From Echiichthys vipera (lineage: Eukaryota; Chordata; Actinopteri; Perciformes; Trachinidae): a stretch of DNA of 64,000 bases. The position numbers and the translations under genes were made by a program. The first letter of the stretch is position 1; every line of letters starts with the position of its first letter. The notes below the pieces were generated by a model. It saw nothing but the letters and a program-made list of their open reading frames with translations. It was not told where the DNA came from and made no database searches. The stretch lies in NCBI GenBank assembly GCA_963691815.1, contig OY829660.1, positions 6,042,052-6,106,051 on the forward strand, given 5' to 3'. This document shows positions 28,301 to 35,789 of this stretch, piece by piece.

Positions 28301-30155
28301 GCATTTCTTTCTTACTCTTTGACATCTTGGTTTTTCATTTTCGATTTTTAATATCTTTCCCCCTCTCTCTCTTTTCTCTCTGCTGTAGATCAGTCTGGTT
28401 CAGTGGGCTCAGGTCAACCATTAGTCAATGCTATCAGGACTGACTCTGCTCTGATTGGAGGTACTGAACCTTTTCACTATAATTCACTGTACTGGAACAA
28501 GAACCTGTTTCACCGGTACAACACCTAATCTTTGCTTTTGGTACACTTTTGACAATCATTGTCATGCCAGTCATACCGATTCTCATCCGTCAAATATTTA
28601 TACATGATGTATTTGTTTGGTGCATTTTTCAAACAAGGGACAAATATCAAGTTTAAAAGGTTACTTGTAAATGGTAAATGGACTTCTAACGCGCCTTTCT
28701 AGTCTTCTGACTACTCAAGGCGCTTCCACAGTGTTTGTCACATCCACCCATTCACACTGATGGCAGAAGACATCTACATACCATCTAATCTAATCATTCA
28801 CACCTCATTTATTCATTTACACACCCATGCGCAGCACGGGGAGCAATTTGGGGTTCAGTGTCTTGTCCAAGGACACTTCGACATGTGGACCAGGGGAGGT
28901 TGAGATCGAACCGCCAATCTCTCGAATGGAGGACGACCGATCGTACTTGTAAGGATGTAGGGATGTCAGGATTAACCAGTTTTCTCATTTTAATGTCATG
29001 GTTTCATGACCGTAAGAATTTAAGAAGCTATTTAAGGTGTCTATGGTGTCCTGATTCCTGCATTGTTATCATGTGAAAACAAATCTCGCCAATAACATCG
29101 GTTGTGTGTTTGGTGAAATCTCCTCTTGCGAGTCATGTAACATATGTGTGCGAGAGTCGTCGTGCCATTCACCTGAAGTGTTTAAAAGAACTGTAAAAAT
29201 GTCAGAGGGAACTGACATCCAAGCCGTATATCCGCCAAAAAACACCTTATATCGGCGGCATCTACAAAATGACCAGGAGGCTGTTTCACTCCTTTATGTC
29301 CATGTAAAATAAATCACCTTCTCCAAGGTGAACAAAGTTGTGTACAGATGTTAAGCTCCAAAGGGATATGCCTGGCAAGAATGTATTAAAAACTAATTTA
29401 AAACTTTGTTGCTCTGCCAGCAAAGATTGATTCAAAGTGAAGCCTGAAAAGGTTCAATCTATAATCATGTAGATAGAAAAGGTGAGACCTGGAGGAAAGT
29501 CATTTAAAGCTGTCCATTAAACTGCTCTAACTGTCTAAGCGCACAAAAGGGGGCTCATCTAATTAAACCTATGCAGCAATAACTTTATGATGGGAAAACG
29601 TTTTTGCCATTATCTTAAGAAAGCGTGTTCTCTTAATTTAATGTAGTATTAAATTGATTTCAGACGTATTTTGGGATTCCAATTAACTGAAACTTGCAAT
29701 CATATTCCCAAATGTGCACAATGAGCCTGATACATTCAAAAGATTTAAACTGGTCTTAACGTACTTGAAAGTTAGATTAGCAAGATAATTTAACCTTTAG
29801 GAAATGAAATGGCTGTACAATGGGAGAAAAATAGGCAGATAATTTGGCTTGAGTTTGGGGTAGTTGAAGTGTTTGGGGCATTCATGCATTTAAAGATTTG
29901 TAAAGACAATTATGCGGTATCTCAGCCTTTTACATCTTGAAATGCCTCTACCTTACAGGTGTGATAGCAGTGGTGATCTTTGTGATTGTGGCCGCTCTGG
30001 CGATAACTGCCAGATTCCTCTACCGGAGAAAAGAGACGTATCGAAACCAGGAAGTGAAGGAGGTCAAACGGGAAAACAGCCCAGATTTCCCTTTCAACAA
30101 CCAGACTGACCCTCAGAACGTCTCAGCTGAAAACCCAAAGGAGTATTTCATTTAA
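4126..30155 (+). CDS. cntnap5: Contactin-associated protein (Caspr/CNTNAP family, CNTNAP5-like), 3' eight exons
   Basis: This is a neurexin-superfamily cell-adhesion protein of neurons, single-pass in the membrane. Exons are 4126-4333, 11050-11289, 13489-13713, 15802-15935, 21951-22038, 25922-26140, 28389-28460 and 29959-30155. All junctions are GT-AG and the phases join without a break into 460 residues plus stop. Order: C-terminal half of laminin-G 3 (residues 1-95), a six-cysteine EGF domain (about 104-147), laminin-G 4 (about 155-350), an extracellular linker, a transmembrane helix (about 396-416) and a 45-residue tail ending EYFI. The family normally has about 1300 residues (discoidin, four laminin-G, two EGF, fibrinogen-like), so roughly two-thirds lies left of the window. 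Family membership is firm. The assignment to CNTNAP5 rather than CNTNAP4 rests on my recollection of the tail and is tentative; teleosts also have a separate cntnap5-like paralogue. Confidence 0.9.
6428..6723. repeat. Dispersed inverted-repeat element
   Basis: The left part contains CGGAGTATAAGTCTCACC and the right part, reversed, reads TACCGTATTTTTCGGATT followed by ATAAGTC units and CCGGGGTGCGACTTA. The repeated ATAAGTCGC-type words facing inward from both ends, with an AT-rich centre, fit a non-autonomous DNA element that is widespread in vertebrates. I could not define a target duplication or a superfamily. Confidence 0.55.
7060..7570 (+). mobile_element. RTE-type LINE, 3' end, degenerate
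   Basis: The + strand encodes a broken reading of the LINE ORF C-terminus. AELSRTAKLSIYRSIFAP is followed by TCGYESWVMTE and a stop, then a region giving SLRERG, QLRWFRIIW and similar pieces, ending PPRPDPG. The 3' tail is GATGAGATGAGAT. Two more pieces of the same element are at 14084-14492 and 23212-23334. Gene fragments ending in GATG-type tails are typical of RTE/Rex3-like LINEs; the clade assignment is from memory. Confidence 0.7.
8640..8868 (+). mobile_element. LINE reverse-transcriptase C-terminal fragment
   Basis: The + strand reads ISICGVKLWNRLAEELRR followed by CPTMSEFKQQYK and VFTRYREEE, then a stop at 8856-8858. The GVKLWN.L..EL..C.....FK..YK pattern is the usual C-terminus of fish non-LTR reverse transcriptases. 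It is truncated at its 5' end beside a G-run. Its likely 3' UTR resumes at 9250 after a SINE insertion. Confidence 0.6.
8890..9227 (+). mobile_element. tRNA-derived SINE, near complete
   Basis: The head reads GGCAGTAGCTCAGTCCATAGG (A box), followed about 35 bases on by GGTCGCTGGTTCAAGTCCC (B box). The tail is CGGGATAAATAAAGTAATTC. It has the expected length and order for a fish tRNA-derived SINE. It sits between a LINE coding fragment (8640-8868) and a LINE-like 3' tail (9250-9520), so it probably inserted into an older LINE. Confidence 0.75.
9250..9520 (+). mobile_element. LINE 3' UTR and ATTC tail
   Basis: The segment contains A-runs, TAGGAATGAATAAGCCAATG, CTTCCTGCTCCTTTTCAAAC and ATATGTTTGAAATAAAG, ending in seven ATTC units at 9488-9515. 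This resembles 3' UTRs of common fish LINEs. A related segment lies in reverse orientation at 48905-49110. Confidence 0.55.
11050..11289 (+). CDS. cntnap5: cntnap exon: end of laminin-G 3 and EGF domain 2
   Basis: The exon starts in phase 1 after TTTTCAG and ends at ACAG/GTACAC, phase 1. It encodes GGTASRQKGFRGCIRSLQLN and then NGVTLDLEERAKI, the conserved end of Caspr laminin-G 3 with its disulphide cysteine. An EGF domain follows with six cysteines spaced as in GCPGHCSSYGSLCQNQGRC and FHCDCGLSAYTGVFC. The match to the family is close and uninterrupted. Confidence 0.95.
11928..12165. repeat. Probable dispersed repeat 3' end
   Basis: The segment starts at AGAATGACTTTAATGATCCC and runs into repeated TATACAACAAAATATGC-type words. 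The opening phrase is frequent at the ends of fish retroelements. I see no coding remnant and cannot name a family. Confidence 0.4.
13150..13310. repeat. Dispersed fish repeat fragment
   Basis: Contains ACTGATGAAGCCTCTTGGAT, GAGTGGTGAAACGTCTTCC and CCAAGTCCAGTTG, then GAGGATAACGACGACCTGGA. This phrase order recurs in fish genomes as part of an interspersed element. The assignment is by memory of the phrase; no ends or duplications are visible. Confidence 0.45.
13489..13713 (+). CDS. cntnap5: cntnap exon: laminin-G domain 4, N-terminal part
   Basis: Phase 1 to phase 1, between TTCCTCCAG and GTGAGG. It encodes EVSASFKSGTSVSYTFKEPY, then SSIYSDMTLRGENVSLSFRT and ALLLYVSSYHREYLALLINK. This is the first strand set of the fourth laminin-G domain (family pattern: V.Y.F..P... 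followed by I..SF.T...P..LLY.SS). A second possible acceptor two bases on (after CAGAG) would break the phase, so 13489 is chosen. Confidence 0.94.
13714..15801. other. cntnap intron (2.1 kb)
   Basis: Contains the second RTE-type LINE fragment (14084-14492) and a C/T-rich stretch (about 14515-14715). The rest is AT-rich with nothing recognisable. The acceptor is TGTGTGTAG at 15793-15801. Confidence 0.75.
14084..14492 (+). mobile_element. RTE-type LINE, 3' end, 5'-truncated
   Basis: Same element and orientation as 7060-7570, beginning abruptly at GACCGAAAGAACGAGG. It reads CFLRRVSGVSLRERVRSS in one frame, then degenerates. It ends with ATAAGATGAGATGAGAG. The two copies share most of their length, including GGTTCAGGATCATCT and GTGGCCC words, and both carry stops. 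Confidence 0.7.
15802..15935 (+). CDS. cntnap5: cntnap exon: laminin-G domain 4, middle
   Basis: Phase 1 to phase 0. It encodes DKLEVRYKLDSSGDAEVLRS followed by SLANGQLHTVTIGRL and SVSVQ. It fits the Caspr pattern in which a short exon carries L.V.Y.L....., then LANGQ.H.V.I.R. The acceptor is preceded by a TG-rich rather than a strong C/T tract; the phase and family match decide it. Confidence 0.92.
16030..17430. repeat. Degenerate dispersed repeat region
   Basis: Related phrases recur inside this stretch: CAGCGCCATCTCCTGG, CAGCGCCACCTGGAGG, CAGCGCCGCCTGCTGGGG and CACTTCCTGTTTTGACT (twice, near 16292 and 17103). Also recurrent are AAGTTT...GATC(A/T)GAC phrases. Such phrase sets occur in non-autonomous elements of fish. 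Exact borders and family are not clear, and the unit may be several nested copies. Confidence 0.45.
17858..19088 (-). mobile_element. Tc1-like DNA transposon with long inverted repeats, internally deleted
   Basis: The ends are imperfect inverted repeats about 210 bp long. The left end starts CAGTGCATCCGCAAAGCATT and the right end, reversed, starts CAGTGCATCCGGAAAGTATT. Each continues through a TTCACTTTTT(T)CACATTTTATTACG block to AAATCACATTTACGTAAGTA or its near copy. The left flank is TA and the right flank TG, so one side of the TA target has decayed. At 1231 bp it is shorter than the roughly 1.6 kb of complete relatives. The missing part is inside the transposase. Confidence 0.88.
18140..18769 (-). 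pseudogene. Tc1-like transposase remnant
   Basis: On the - strand, pieces of the N-terminus appear first in mixed frames (KGIVCRPQRQNVSRYKSGEG, then YRKVSAALNVP). The sequence then jumps to the C-terminal catalytic part at about 18521: MLWGCFSLAGTGRLVRIEGK, FIFQHDNDPKHTA and WPSQSPDLNPIEHL. The DNDPKHTA and SPDLNPIE motifs carry the second Asp and the final Glu of the DDE triad. The first catalytic Asp and most of the DNA-binding region are deleted, so it cannot be active. Confidence 0.85.
20948..21105. repeat. GCTAACATGC-rich dispersed repeat
   Basis: Consists of TTAGCATGCTAACATGCTCA, ACAAAGATGGCGAATATGG, TTAGCATTGTCACTTTGAGC and TTAACTCAAAGCATCGCTGT, ending near CCCAGCATGG. This set of words is a familiar interspersed repeat in fish. 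No ends are resolved. Confidence 0.5.
21951..22038 (+). CDS. cntnap5: cntnap exon: laminin-G domain 4, short exon
   Basis: 88 bases, phase 0 to 1, between CTTGTTGCAG and GTAAGTG (near-consensus donor). It encodes IDQNPREDFNLTSDGEFNAI followed by KSLVMGRVH. It aligns with the family segment that carries ...F..IKSL.LG.V before the next exon. Too short to stand out as an open frame; phase and homology support it. Confidence 0.9.
22039..25921. other. cntnap intron (3.9 kb)
   Basis: Contains one RTE-type LINE fragment (23212-23334). The rest is AT-rich, unique-looking sequence without a recognisable exon, RNA gene or further repeat. The acceptor is TTTCCACAG, ending at 25921. Confidence 0.75.
23212..23334 (+). 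mobile_element. RTE-type LINE internal fragment
   Basis: Third copy of the element at 7060-7570: GAGAGCTGAGCCGGAAGGCA through GCGGGTACAAGCGGCC. It reads ELSRKAKLSIHRSIFVPTLT and stops matching at GCGGCC, so only about 120 bases of the coding region remain and the 3' tail is absent. Confidence 0.65.
25922..26140 (+). CDS. cntnap5: cntnap exon: laminin-G domain 4, C-terminal part
   Basis: Phase 1 to phase 1, between TTTCCACAG and GTACAAG. It encodes GSDDLDPDLARLASLGFTGC, then LSVVHFNAISPLKAALLHPD and GPLVQSNCGSSASANPY. The GF.GCLS.V.FN.I.PLKAAL block and the ...SNCG ending are diagnostic of the last laminin-G domain of Caspr proteins, including both disulphide cysteines. Confidence 0.95.
26270..26940 (-). 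mobile_element. L2/Maui-like LINE, 3' end, frame-broken
   Basis: On the - strand, about 26932-26770 reads GSVLGPLLFNLDMLPLSQIL and YHSHADDTQIYPALSPDD. This is the reverse-transcriptase region with the A-D-D catalytic motif (normally YADD, here HADD). Further down it reads HSWDKLRADLKSAPTVSTLK and SRLKTFLFSVL, the common C-terminus. The 3' end, read on +, is ATCTTTATTTATATAGCGCA. An internal deletion joins the RT core to the C-terminus, and frames are shifted. Confidence 0.72.
27018..27262. repeat. Minisatellite, 30-bp unit, about eight copies
   Basis: The unit contains AAATGGTTTTTGGTGGTCGG followed by GCAACAACAC. Copies differ at a few bases, and some have one extra T or G. Because the unit is divisible by three, spurious open frames run through it on both strands; I see no reason to call them genes. 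Confidence 0.9.
28389..28460 (+). CDS. cntnap5: cntnap exon: juxtamembrane linker
   Basis: 72 bases, phase 1 to phase 1, between TGCTGTAG and GTACTG. It encodes DQSGSVGSGQPLVNAIRTDS followed by ALIGG. The ending (P L . N A . R . D S A . I G G) is the conserved lead-in to the Caspr transmembrane helix. The length is a multiple of three, so skipping it would keep the frame. Confidence 0.9.
28461..29958. other. cntnap last intron (1.5 kb)
   Basis: Contains one SINE in reverse orientation (28673-28960). The rest shows nothing recognisable. The acceptor is ACCTTACAG at 29950-29958. Confidence 0.75.
28673..28960 (-). mobile_element. tRNA-derived SINE (ATTTACCATTTA-ended family)
   Basis: On the - strand it runs from GGTCGTCCTCCATTCGAGAG, through a B-box-like GGCGGTTCGATCTC, AAGACACTGAACCCC and GCGCCTTGAGTAGTC, to GTCCATTTACCATTTAC. 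A second copy in + orientation lies at 38968-39262 with the same order of blocks. The family is frequent in fish. Confidence 0.7.
29959..30155 (+). CDS. cntnap5: cntnap terminal exon: transmembrane helix and cytoplasmic tail
   Basis: Starts in phase 1 after CCTTACAG and ends at TAA (30153-30155). It encodes GVIAVVIFVIVAALAITA (the transmembrane helix), a basic stop-transfer segment RFLYRRKETYRNQEVKEVKR, and a tail ending ENPKEYFI. In this family the juxtamembrane basic segment binds protein 4.1-type FERM proteins, and the last residues act as a PDZ ligand in some members. The tail is as short as in CNTNAP4/5. Confidence 0.95.
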
Positions 30156-31035
30156 CTGGACGCCTGATGACCTGATGAACTGGTGGTTGCGGACAGGGGA
30201 GTCCTGCCACACCTCAGGCCTTTACAATGCACTCAGAGACCTAGCTGGCAGAAGTGGCTCTAAAGCATGTCAAGGCAAAAAAAAAGAACAATTCACACGG
30301 TGTTGTCTTTCTGATGCTTTTCTGTAAGTTGTGAATTTACTGATTTAAACAGGCAACAGTGTTGGACTTATGAGGTGTTGATATCAACTTTAAGTGTTTC
30401 AAAAATGTAAATGTTGAATTGCTGTCTTTGTAACAATCTTTGGCTAATGCCACGTTGTCATAATGAAATGTTGGAAATCATGGAGGTATCCGTAATTTTA
30501 TGGTGTATGGGTATGAAAAATGTGAAGCTACGCCCTCTCTGGATGGGTTTTCCTCAGAGATAGATGGGTACATGTATGTAGAGCACTTGATATTGGCAGG
30601 ACGTTGTTTTATAAACTCTGGAAATTTATCAAGCCTTTGGTTGAGTTCACATGATTTAATCCACTAACCCTGCAGGGACATTTTACAATGTTTTCAACCT
30701 CTAGCATTTTTCTCTCCTTCCACCATCCTTCCCACATACTTTCATTTTTTAATCCATCTCTTTGCAGGGGTGTCAAAGTGATCCAGTAAAGGGCCGTGTG
30801 GCTGCAGGTTTTCATTCCAACCAAGCAAGAACACACCTGACTCGACTTACTCAATCACCTGAACTGTGTTCACACAGTTGATTTCTTGGACCAGGTGTGT
30901 TTTTGATTGGTTGGAATGAAAACCTGCAGCCACACGGCCCTTTACTGGATCACTTTGACACCCTTGCTTTAAAGGTTTAAGCTTTCACATTGTAAGATCT
31001 TTGATGGGAAAATAAACTTCAGTAAATAAAGTGAA
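30156..31035 (+). other. cntnap5: Probable cntnap 3' UTR
   Basis: This follows the stop codon without an obvious splice site. Two AATAAA signals stand close together at 31011-31016 and 31025-31030, the first plausible polyadenylation point. A 202-bp foldback element (30765-30966) lies just upstream of them. The UTR end is inferred from the signals only. Confidence 0.55.
30765..30966. mobile_element. Foldback (hAT-like) miniature element
   Basis: The left arm begins CAGGGGTGTCAAAGTGATCC and continues through AGTAAAGGGCCGTGTGGCTG and CAGGTTTTCATTCCAACCAA. The right arm is its reverse complement almost base for base, ending GACACCCTTG. The arms are about 60 bp around a centre of about 80 bp. 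CAGGGGTG ends are typical of hAT-type miniature elements, but the flanking 8-mers no longer match. Confidence 0.8.
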
Positions 31036-32071
31036 TGTACTTACTTACTTTCCTCTCACCATATTCAAAAATGGTTCAAAGTTTAAGAACTTGGTCAGGG
31101 ATCTAATTTAAGTTATAATACTTAAAGCCCCTGAATACCCAGTTAATCCATTGAATAGACCTCTTCTCAGGACTGTGTGGGTGTGTCCACTGTGATTGAT
31201 TGACATCTTCCTGAGACCCCTGTTAGCTTTGTTTCACATGTTAAGGCGGGAAAAAGTTCACATCATCATTCTTAGTGGTAGACGAACATTTATGACCTCA
31301 TAAATTCCCGTCAATTTCTCATCAAAGCCCCGCCCACCTTCAACCCAAGCAGAGGTCCAATCAGAGTAACTGAGAACACCTGTGAGGGTGTTCAGTGGCT
31401 TTAGAGTAAATATAATCAGTATTTTGTTATAATGTATCTAATGCCATTATGAAAGGTATTGCTAGAACTTACAGAGAATTATCACCGGAATCTGCAGCTC
31501 CACACGCTTTAAAGAGGTTTATGGTGAATTTCAGCTCATTGTTCAGCTGTCAGAGCCACAACATTACTGTTGCGGTTCACGTTCCAAGCAGCTGAAGAAT
31601 CAGATACTTCCCTTAGGTGTTGATAGAGACCAAAAACAGAGCTGAAAGTGAGTGAATATTACAATAATAATGCGTTCATCAGGTGTCCAGAAACACAACT
31701 CCAAATGAGTGAATGTTGCTCTGTAACTGCTTGATGTGTGAATAAGCAAGTGTTTAGCAACGTTGTAGGAAAGCAGAGGACATCTGAAATGGCGGACTCC
31801 ACCGCTAAATATATCAAAAGGCTTTCTCTATAAAAATGCCAAACACAAATACCAAATTTCAAAAATGGGTTTAGATGAAATCTTAAAGAATGTAACATAA
31901 GCACATAAGCAGTTTTGGATTGACACAGAAGTGAACCATGATTTAGTTTGAAGTTTGCAAGCCTCTGAGAAAAAGAATGTCCTAAAAACTTTATTATGTG
32001 AATGACTGTGTGAATGTTTGTTGCACTGAAGATTTTAGCTAGTTGACCCAGTGGCATTGGCAGGAAACCAG

Positions 32072-32509
32072 CCTGGTCTCACTAAAAGGCGTGTGAATGA
32101 CACGCTATTTCTCTCAAGCCATCTCGCGTATAATTACAACGCATTTCATGATTTTTGCGTGTCATTTCACGCCATGTAGTTTAATTGACTTGTATAGTGC
32201 AGAGATGGCGTTGTCATTTGACGCACAAATGTCATTGAGGGAAAACCCACGTGTTTGTATTTCTCCGCCACCCTGCGGAGAAATACGAAGTGGTAGAGCT
32301 TTCTGTCAGAGGGTTGTTTTTAAATCAATATTTCATGTGAAGGATGGCTGAAATAACGGGCGTGAAATGCCCTAACCCTAACCCTAACCCTGGGGAACTA
32401 CGTGCGTTAAATGACACGCGAAAAGCTTAATATGCGTAGACATGCACGCAAAAAGTCATGAAAGTCATGAAAAGTGGCGTGCTATTTATACGCCCTCCCA
32501 TGAGACCAC
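32072..32509. mobile_element. Non-autonomous element with TGGTCTCA inverted ends
   Basis: The left end reads TGGTCTCACTAAAAGGCGTG and the right end, reversed, reads TGGTCTCATGGGAGGGCGTA. Inside are many short ACGC/GCGT words and an internal inverted pair around AATACAAACACGTG...CACGT. A run of CCCTAACCCTAACCCTAACC lies at about 32370-32390. No coding sequence is visible. The superfamily is unknown to me. Confidence 0.6.
32370..32390. repeat. Telomere-like CCCTAA units
   Basis: Three CCCTAA units plus CCCT sit inside the inverted-repeat element at 32072-32509. The position inside a dispersed element suggests it is part of that element and not a chromosome-end fusion scar. Confidence 0.7.
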
Positions 32510-33195
32510 GTAGAGGAGACTAATTCACATCCATGAACCATGGTCATTTCACTTCTTTCATGTGTGATTCCCTTGTGTCTTTATACACCTCTAGTTTTCT
32601 CCTCCCTGCTGTAAGCCACCTGCTGGGAGCTTCCTCTCCCAGCTCTCTAAATGTCTCTGAAGAGGCAAGCTTTTAACACCGACAACAGCGCAGACTCACT
32701 CATAACACAGTGGCTGCCTGTCACCTCATGCACTGCACACAGAGACGGATAATATATTTTTGAAATGCTAATCTTATACAGTGTGACAGGTGGATTGTGC
32801 CTCCATGGAAAGCAGAGAGATGATCACTATGAGGCGGAAGGATATCAGAGAGGCAGTGTCAAACACATGAATTTAATATAAACAGCAATTCTGGTATTAA
32901 TCTTTGAAAATGAAGCAAATCCCGCCCTTTAGTAAAGAGTGCTGCTGATAGAAGAAGGATGAGAGGACTGACAGCAGCTGTTTATCAAACACACACACAC
33001 CCATCTCTCAGCAGGACCCCAAAGCAGAGATTGTTTTTTTTAATGACAAAAGTTGTTAAAACTCTGTATGGGAATTTTTTCACCCCACAACAACAAGTGA
33101 ATACCTGATGGCAGGTAGTTCTGTTCTGTTTTCTGTTTCTGTCACCGGTGTACTTTGACACTTACAGTGATGTGTATCCTCGCTTCTTCGATTCT

Positions 33196-33196
<1 letters not shown>

Positions 33197-33235
<39 letters not shown>
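33197..33235. repeat. CAG trinucleotide run (13 units)
   Basis: Uninterrupted CAG units in the intergenic interval, flanked by CTG and CTC. It is not in a recognisable reading frame of a gene. Confidence 0.92.
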
Positions 33236-33236
<1 letters not shown>

Positions 33237-33459
33237 TCACTGAGGACTGAGGAGTAAAGCTGAAGAAGTAACCATGCATACGCAGATCAAAGTGCAGCTG
33301 GGTCAGCAAATTTCTGCCCTGCAAAGGAGATCTGAGAAAAGGTTTTCTTATTAGAGAACTGTAGAAAACACGTAAATGACTAAAAAAGTTGAGTCAAGTT
33401 TCACTTTTTGGAAAACAGAGATAACATGTAATGGTTTATCTTTTAAAAAACCTGTTAGT

Positions 33460-33666
33460 TGCAGCATGTTCAGCGTTGTCTGTGCTAACGTTGTATGCAG
33501 CATGTTTAGCGTTGTCTGTGCTAACGTTAGCTGCAGCATGTTCAGCATTGTCTGTGCTAACGTTAGCTGCAGCATGTTCAGCGTTGTCTGTGCTAACGTT
33601 AGCTGCAGCATGTTCAGCGTTGTCTGTGCTAACGTTAGCTGCAGCATGTTCAGCGTTGTGTGTGCG
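33460..33666. repeat. Minisatellite, 36-bp unit, about six copies
   Basis: The unit is TGCAGCATGTTCAGCGTTGT followed by CTGTGCTAACGTTAGC. Copies differ at one to three bases, and the last one diverges after GTTGTG. The unit is divisible by three, which explains the artificial open frames of about 100-118 codons across it on both strands. Confidence 0.92.
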
Positions 33667-34051
33667 CGTTGTGACCCCGCTGCCATTGCTTTCCACGGAG
33701 GAAGCACTGCCGTTTCGTTGCTGTAATCGGTTGTAGGTCATATTTCTTTGCTGCGATTAGTTGTTGGCCTATCCTGATGCGTGAACTGAGAGGTTTAATG
33801 CCAGGCTAGAACAGTGGAGTTTTCAGCAAGGATGGACAGAGGCGTATATTGTGTCAAGATAAAAATGAATTGTTCTGTTTTTACTTCTGGGGGGTACATA
33901 AGTAAGAAGAATGATGTTATTCTCGAGGAATGAAACTCATCTTCTGCTTTCAATTAAGCACTTCAACATCTCCAAGCTGCTCCCTGTCATCAGCATCTTG
34001 AGGCACGCACTTGCTCCTCTACCACTACATACACCTACATTTACACTGGAG

Positions 34052-34281
<230 letters not shown>

Positions 34282-35789
34282 TTAGCGCAGCAGGCTTCTT
34301 GCCCTTCCTTTATTTGCATCTCCAATTTACTTCAAACTCTTACATTTTTAGGTTGTGTTTTTCTTCAGCTTTTTAGTTTTGACTTTTTAGTATTCCCACA
34401 TTTAATCTGCTATTTTGCTGCATGAATTTCTTACCGACTAATTATTGATGAATGCACTGTATGATGCCCATTTAGTTGAGATAACAGAGACTGAACTGAA
34501 TTGATATTAAAAAAACATTTGCTTTGCAAGTTGTAGGTGGTGTAGTATTAACTCATTATATAAACAGCATTATTCACTTTGTGAAAACATAGTAAATCTA
34601 TTTTTCCCCTGATGTTTTTGCATACAACATCCATATTGGTAGATGAGGTATGTGTAGTTTACTGGCATCTCAAGGTTTTAGGAGTTAAAACTATTAAAAA
34701 TTGAAACCTGAGCCAGTATTCCAGACTGCAAACATATTTCATTCCTTGTGAATCCTGTAAAACTCTTTCAATCAATGTCACTATTTGGACAGGAAATCGC
34801 ATTTTCTGCCAACATTCAAGAAACTTGGACAAAAAGTTCCTGTAAAATGTTTGTCAGAGTCATGTTAGCTGTTCATTAGTGCTTATGCCATTTTAAACAC
34901 TCGGCTGTCATAGGAAAATAAGTTTTACCACAAACTGAAACTTGTAGCACCTGCTATTCGTCCTAATTTGGTAAACCCTAGAGAATATTTGCTGTTAAAG
35001 TAAGGCTGAGTTTGGTGTTGAAGGAATCATTAGTGCCATCCGGAGCTTACACTTTCAGTGGACACACAACAACCTCTGAGCGATATCACACATCTCACGA
35101 TTTATTCACCCAGTCTGGGGGCAGGAGAAATGTGTCGAAGTAATGAATTAAACATAGCAGCAGGTAAAAATGTATTAGTGCTTACCAGGAAAACATGAAT
35201 AATGTATTTGCAAGTGGATCCATTTAAACTAAGAGCGGTTTTCTCTGCTCGCTTGTGTGTTCACATGGAGAAGTATGGCTGAGGTGACGCTGACAGCTAC
35301 CGTTTAATTTCCCCACCGGACAGATTGGGCCCTGTTGAAATGACGGTTTTAGAAGGCAACCCAATCCCTGCTGGATATACTATATATACTGAAGCAGTGT
35401 GATTAAAAAAGTGAGTAAAGCTCCAAATCCCTGTAATAGCTTGGGAACATCGCACCTCCCATTCCTAATCAAAAAACATAAAGAAAAAAGTGTCAGATTT
35501 GTTATTACTTTACAGAAAGTGAAGGAAATTAATATTAGGCTGTTTAAATAACAGTGTCTCCATTTTCTTTACAAACTGAAGAAATTCCTGTATGAACTGA
35601 AAACTGCTTGAAGATTTAGTTTTTCTGAAACACTGAACTATTATTTAGTTGTATAACCTCTATTTCTGCTAATGCTGCACATGTGTGGTGTCTGGCCTAT
35701 TTATCACATACCAGGGATCATGGATCAGTTTCAGTGGTGATTGCTCTAAGACTGCAAGGGAAGCTCATTTAGGGGGCGGTTCGGAAAAA

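Larger units (their letters stand above)
26141..28388. other. cntnap intron (2.2 kb)
   Basis: Contains an L2-like LINE remnant (26270-26940), a 30-bp minisatellite (27018-27262) and a run of G at about 27578-27592. A long C/T-rich tract (about 28150-28385) leads into the acceptor TGCTGTAG at 28381-28388. Confidence 0.75.

Noticed and set aside
31659..32057. 132-codon - strand open frame in the intergenic region
   Set aside because: No recognisable family, no repeat structure and no codon bias; treated as chance.
32370..32390. Chromosome-end or fusion scar because of CCCTAA units
   Set aside because: Only three units, inside a dispersed inverted-repeat element.
33197..33235. CAG run as a polyglutamine-coding exon
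   Set aside because: No flanking coding sequence or splice sites; it is intergenic.
33351..33741. Open frames of about 100-118 codons on both strands with repeated peptides
   Set aside because: They are produced by the 36-bp minisatellite, whose unit length is a multiple of three; no gene context or splice sites.
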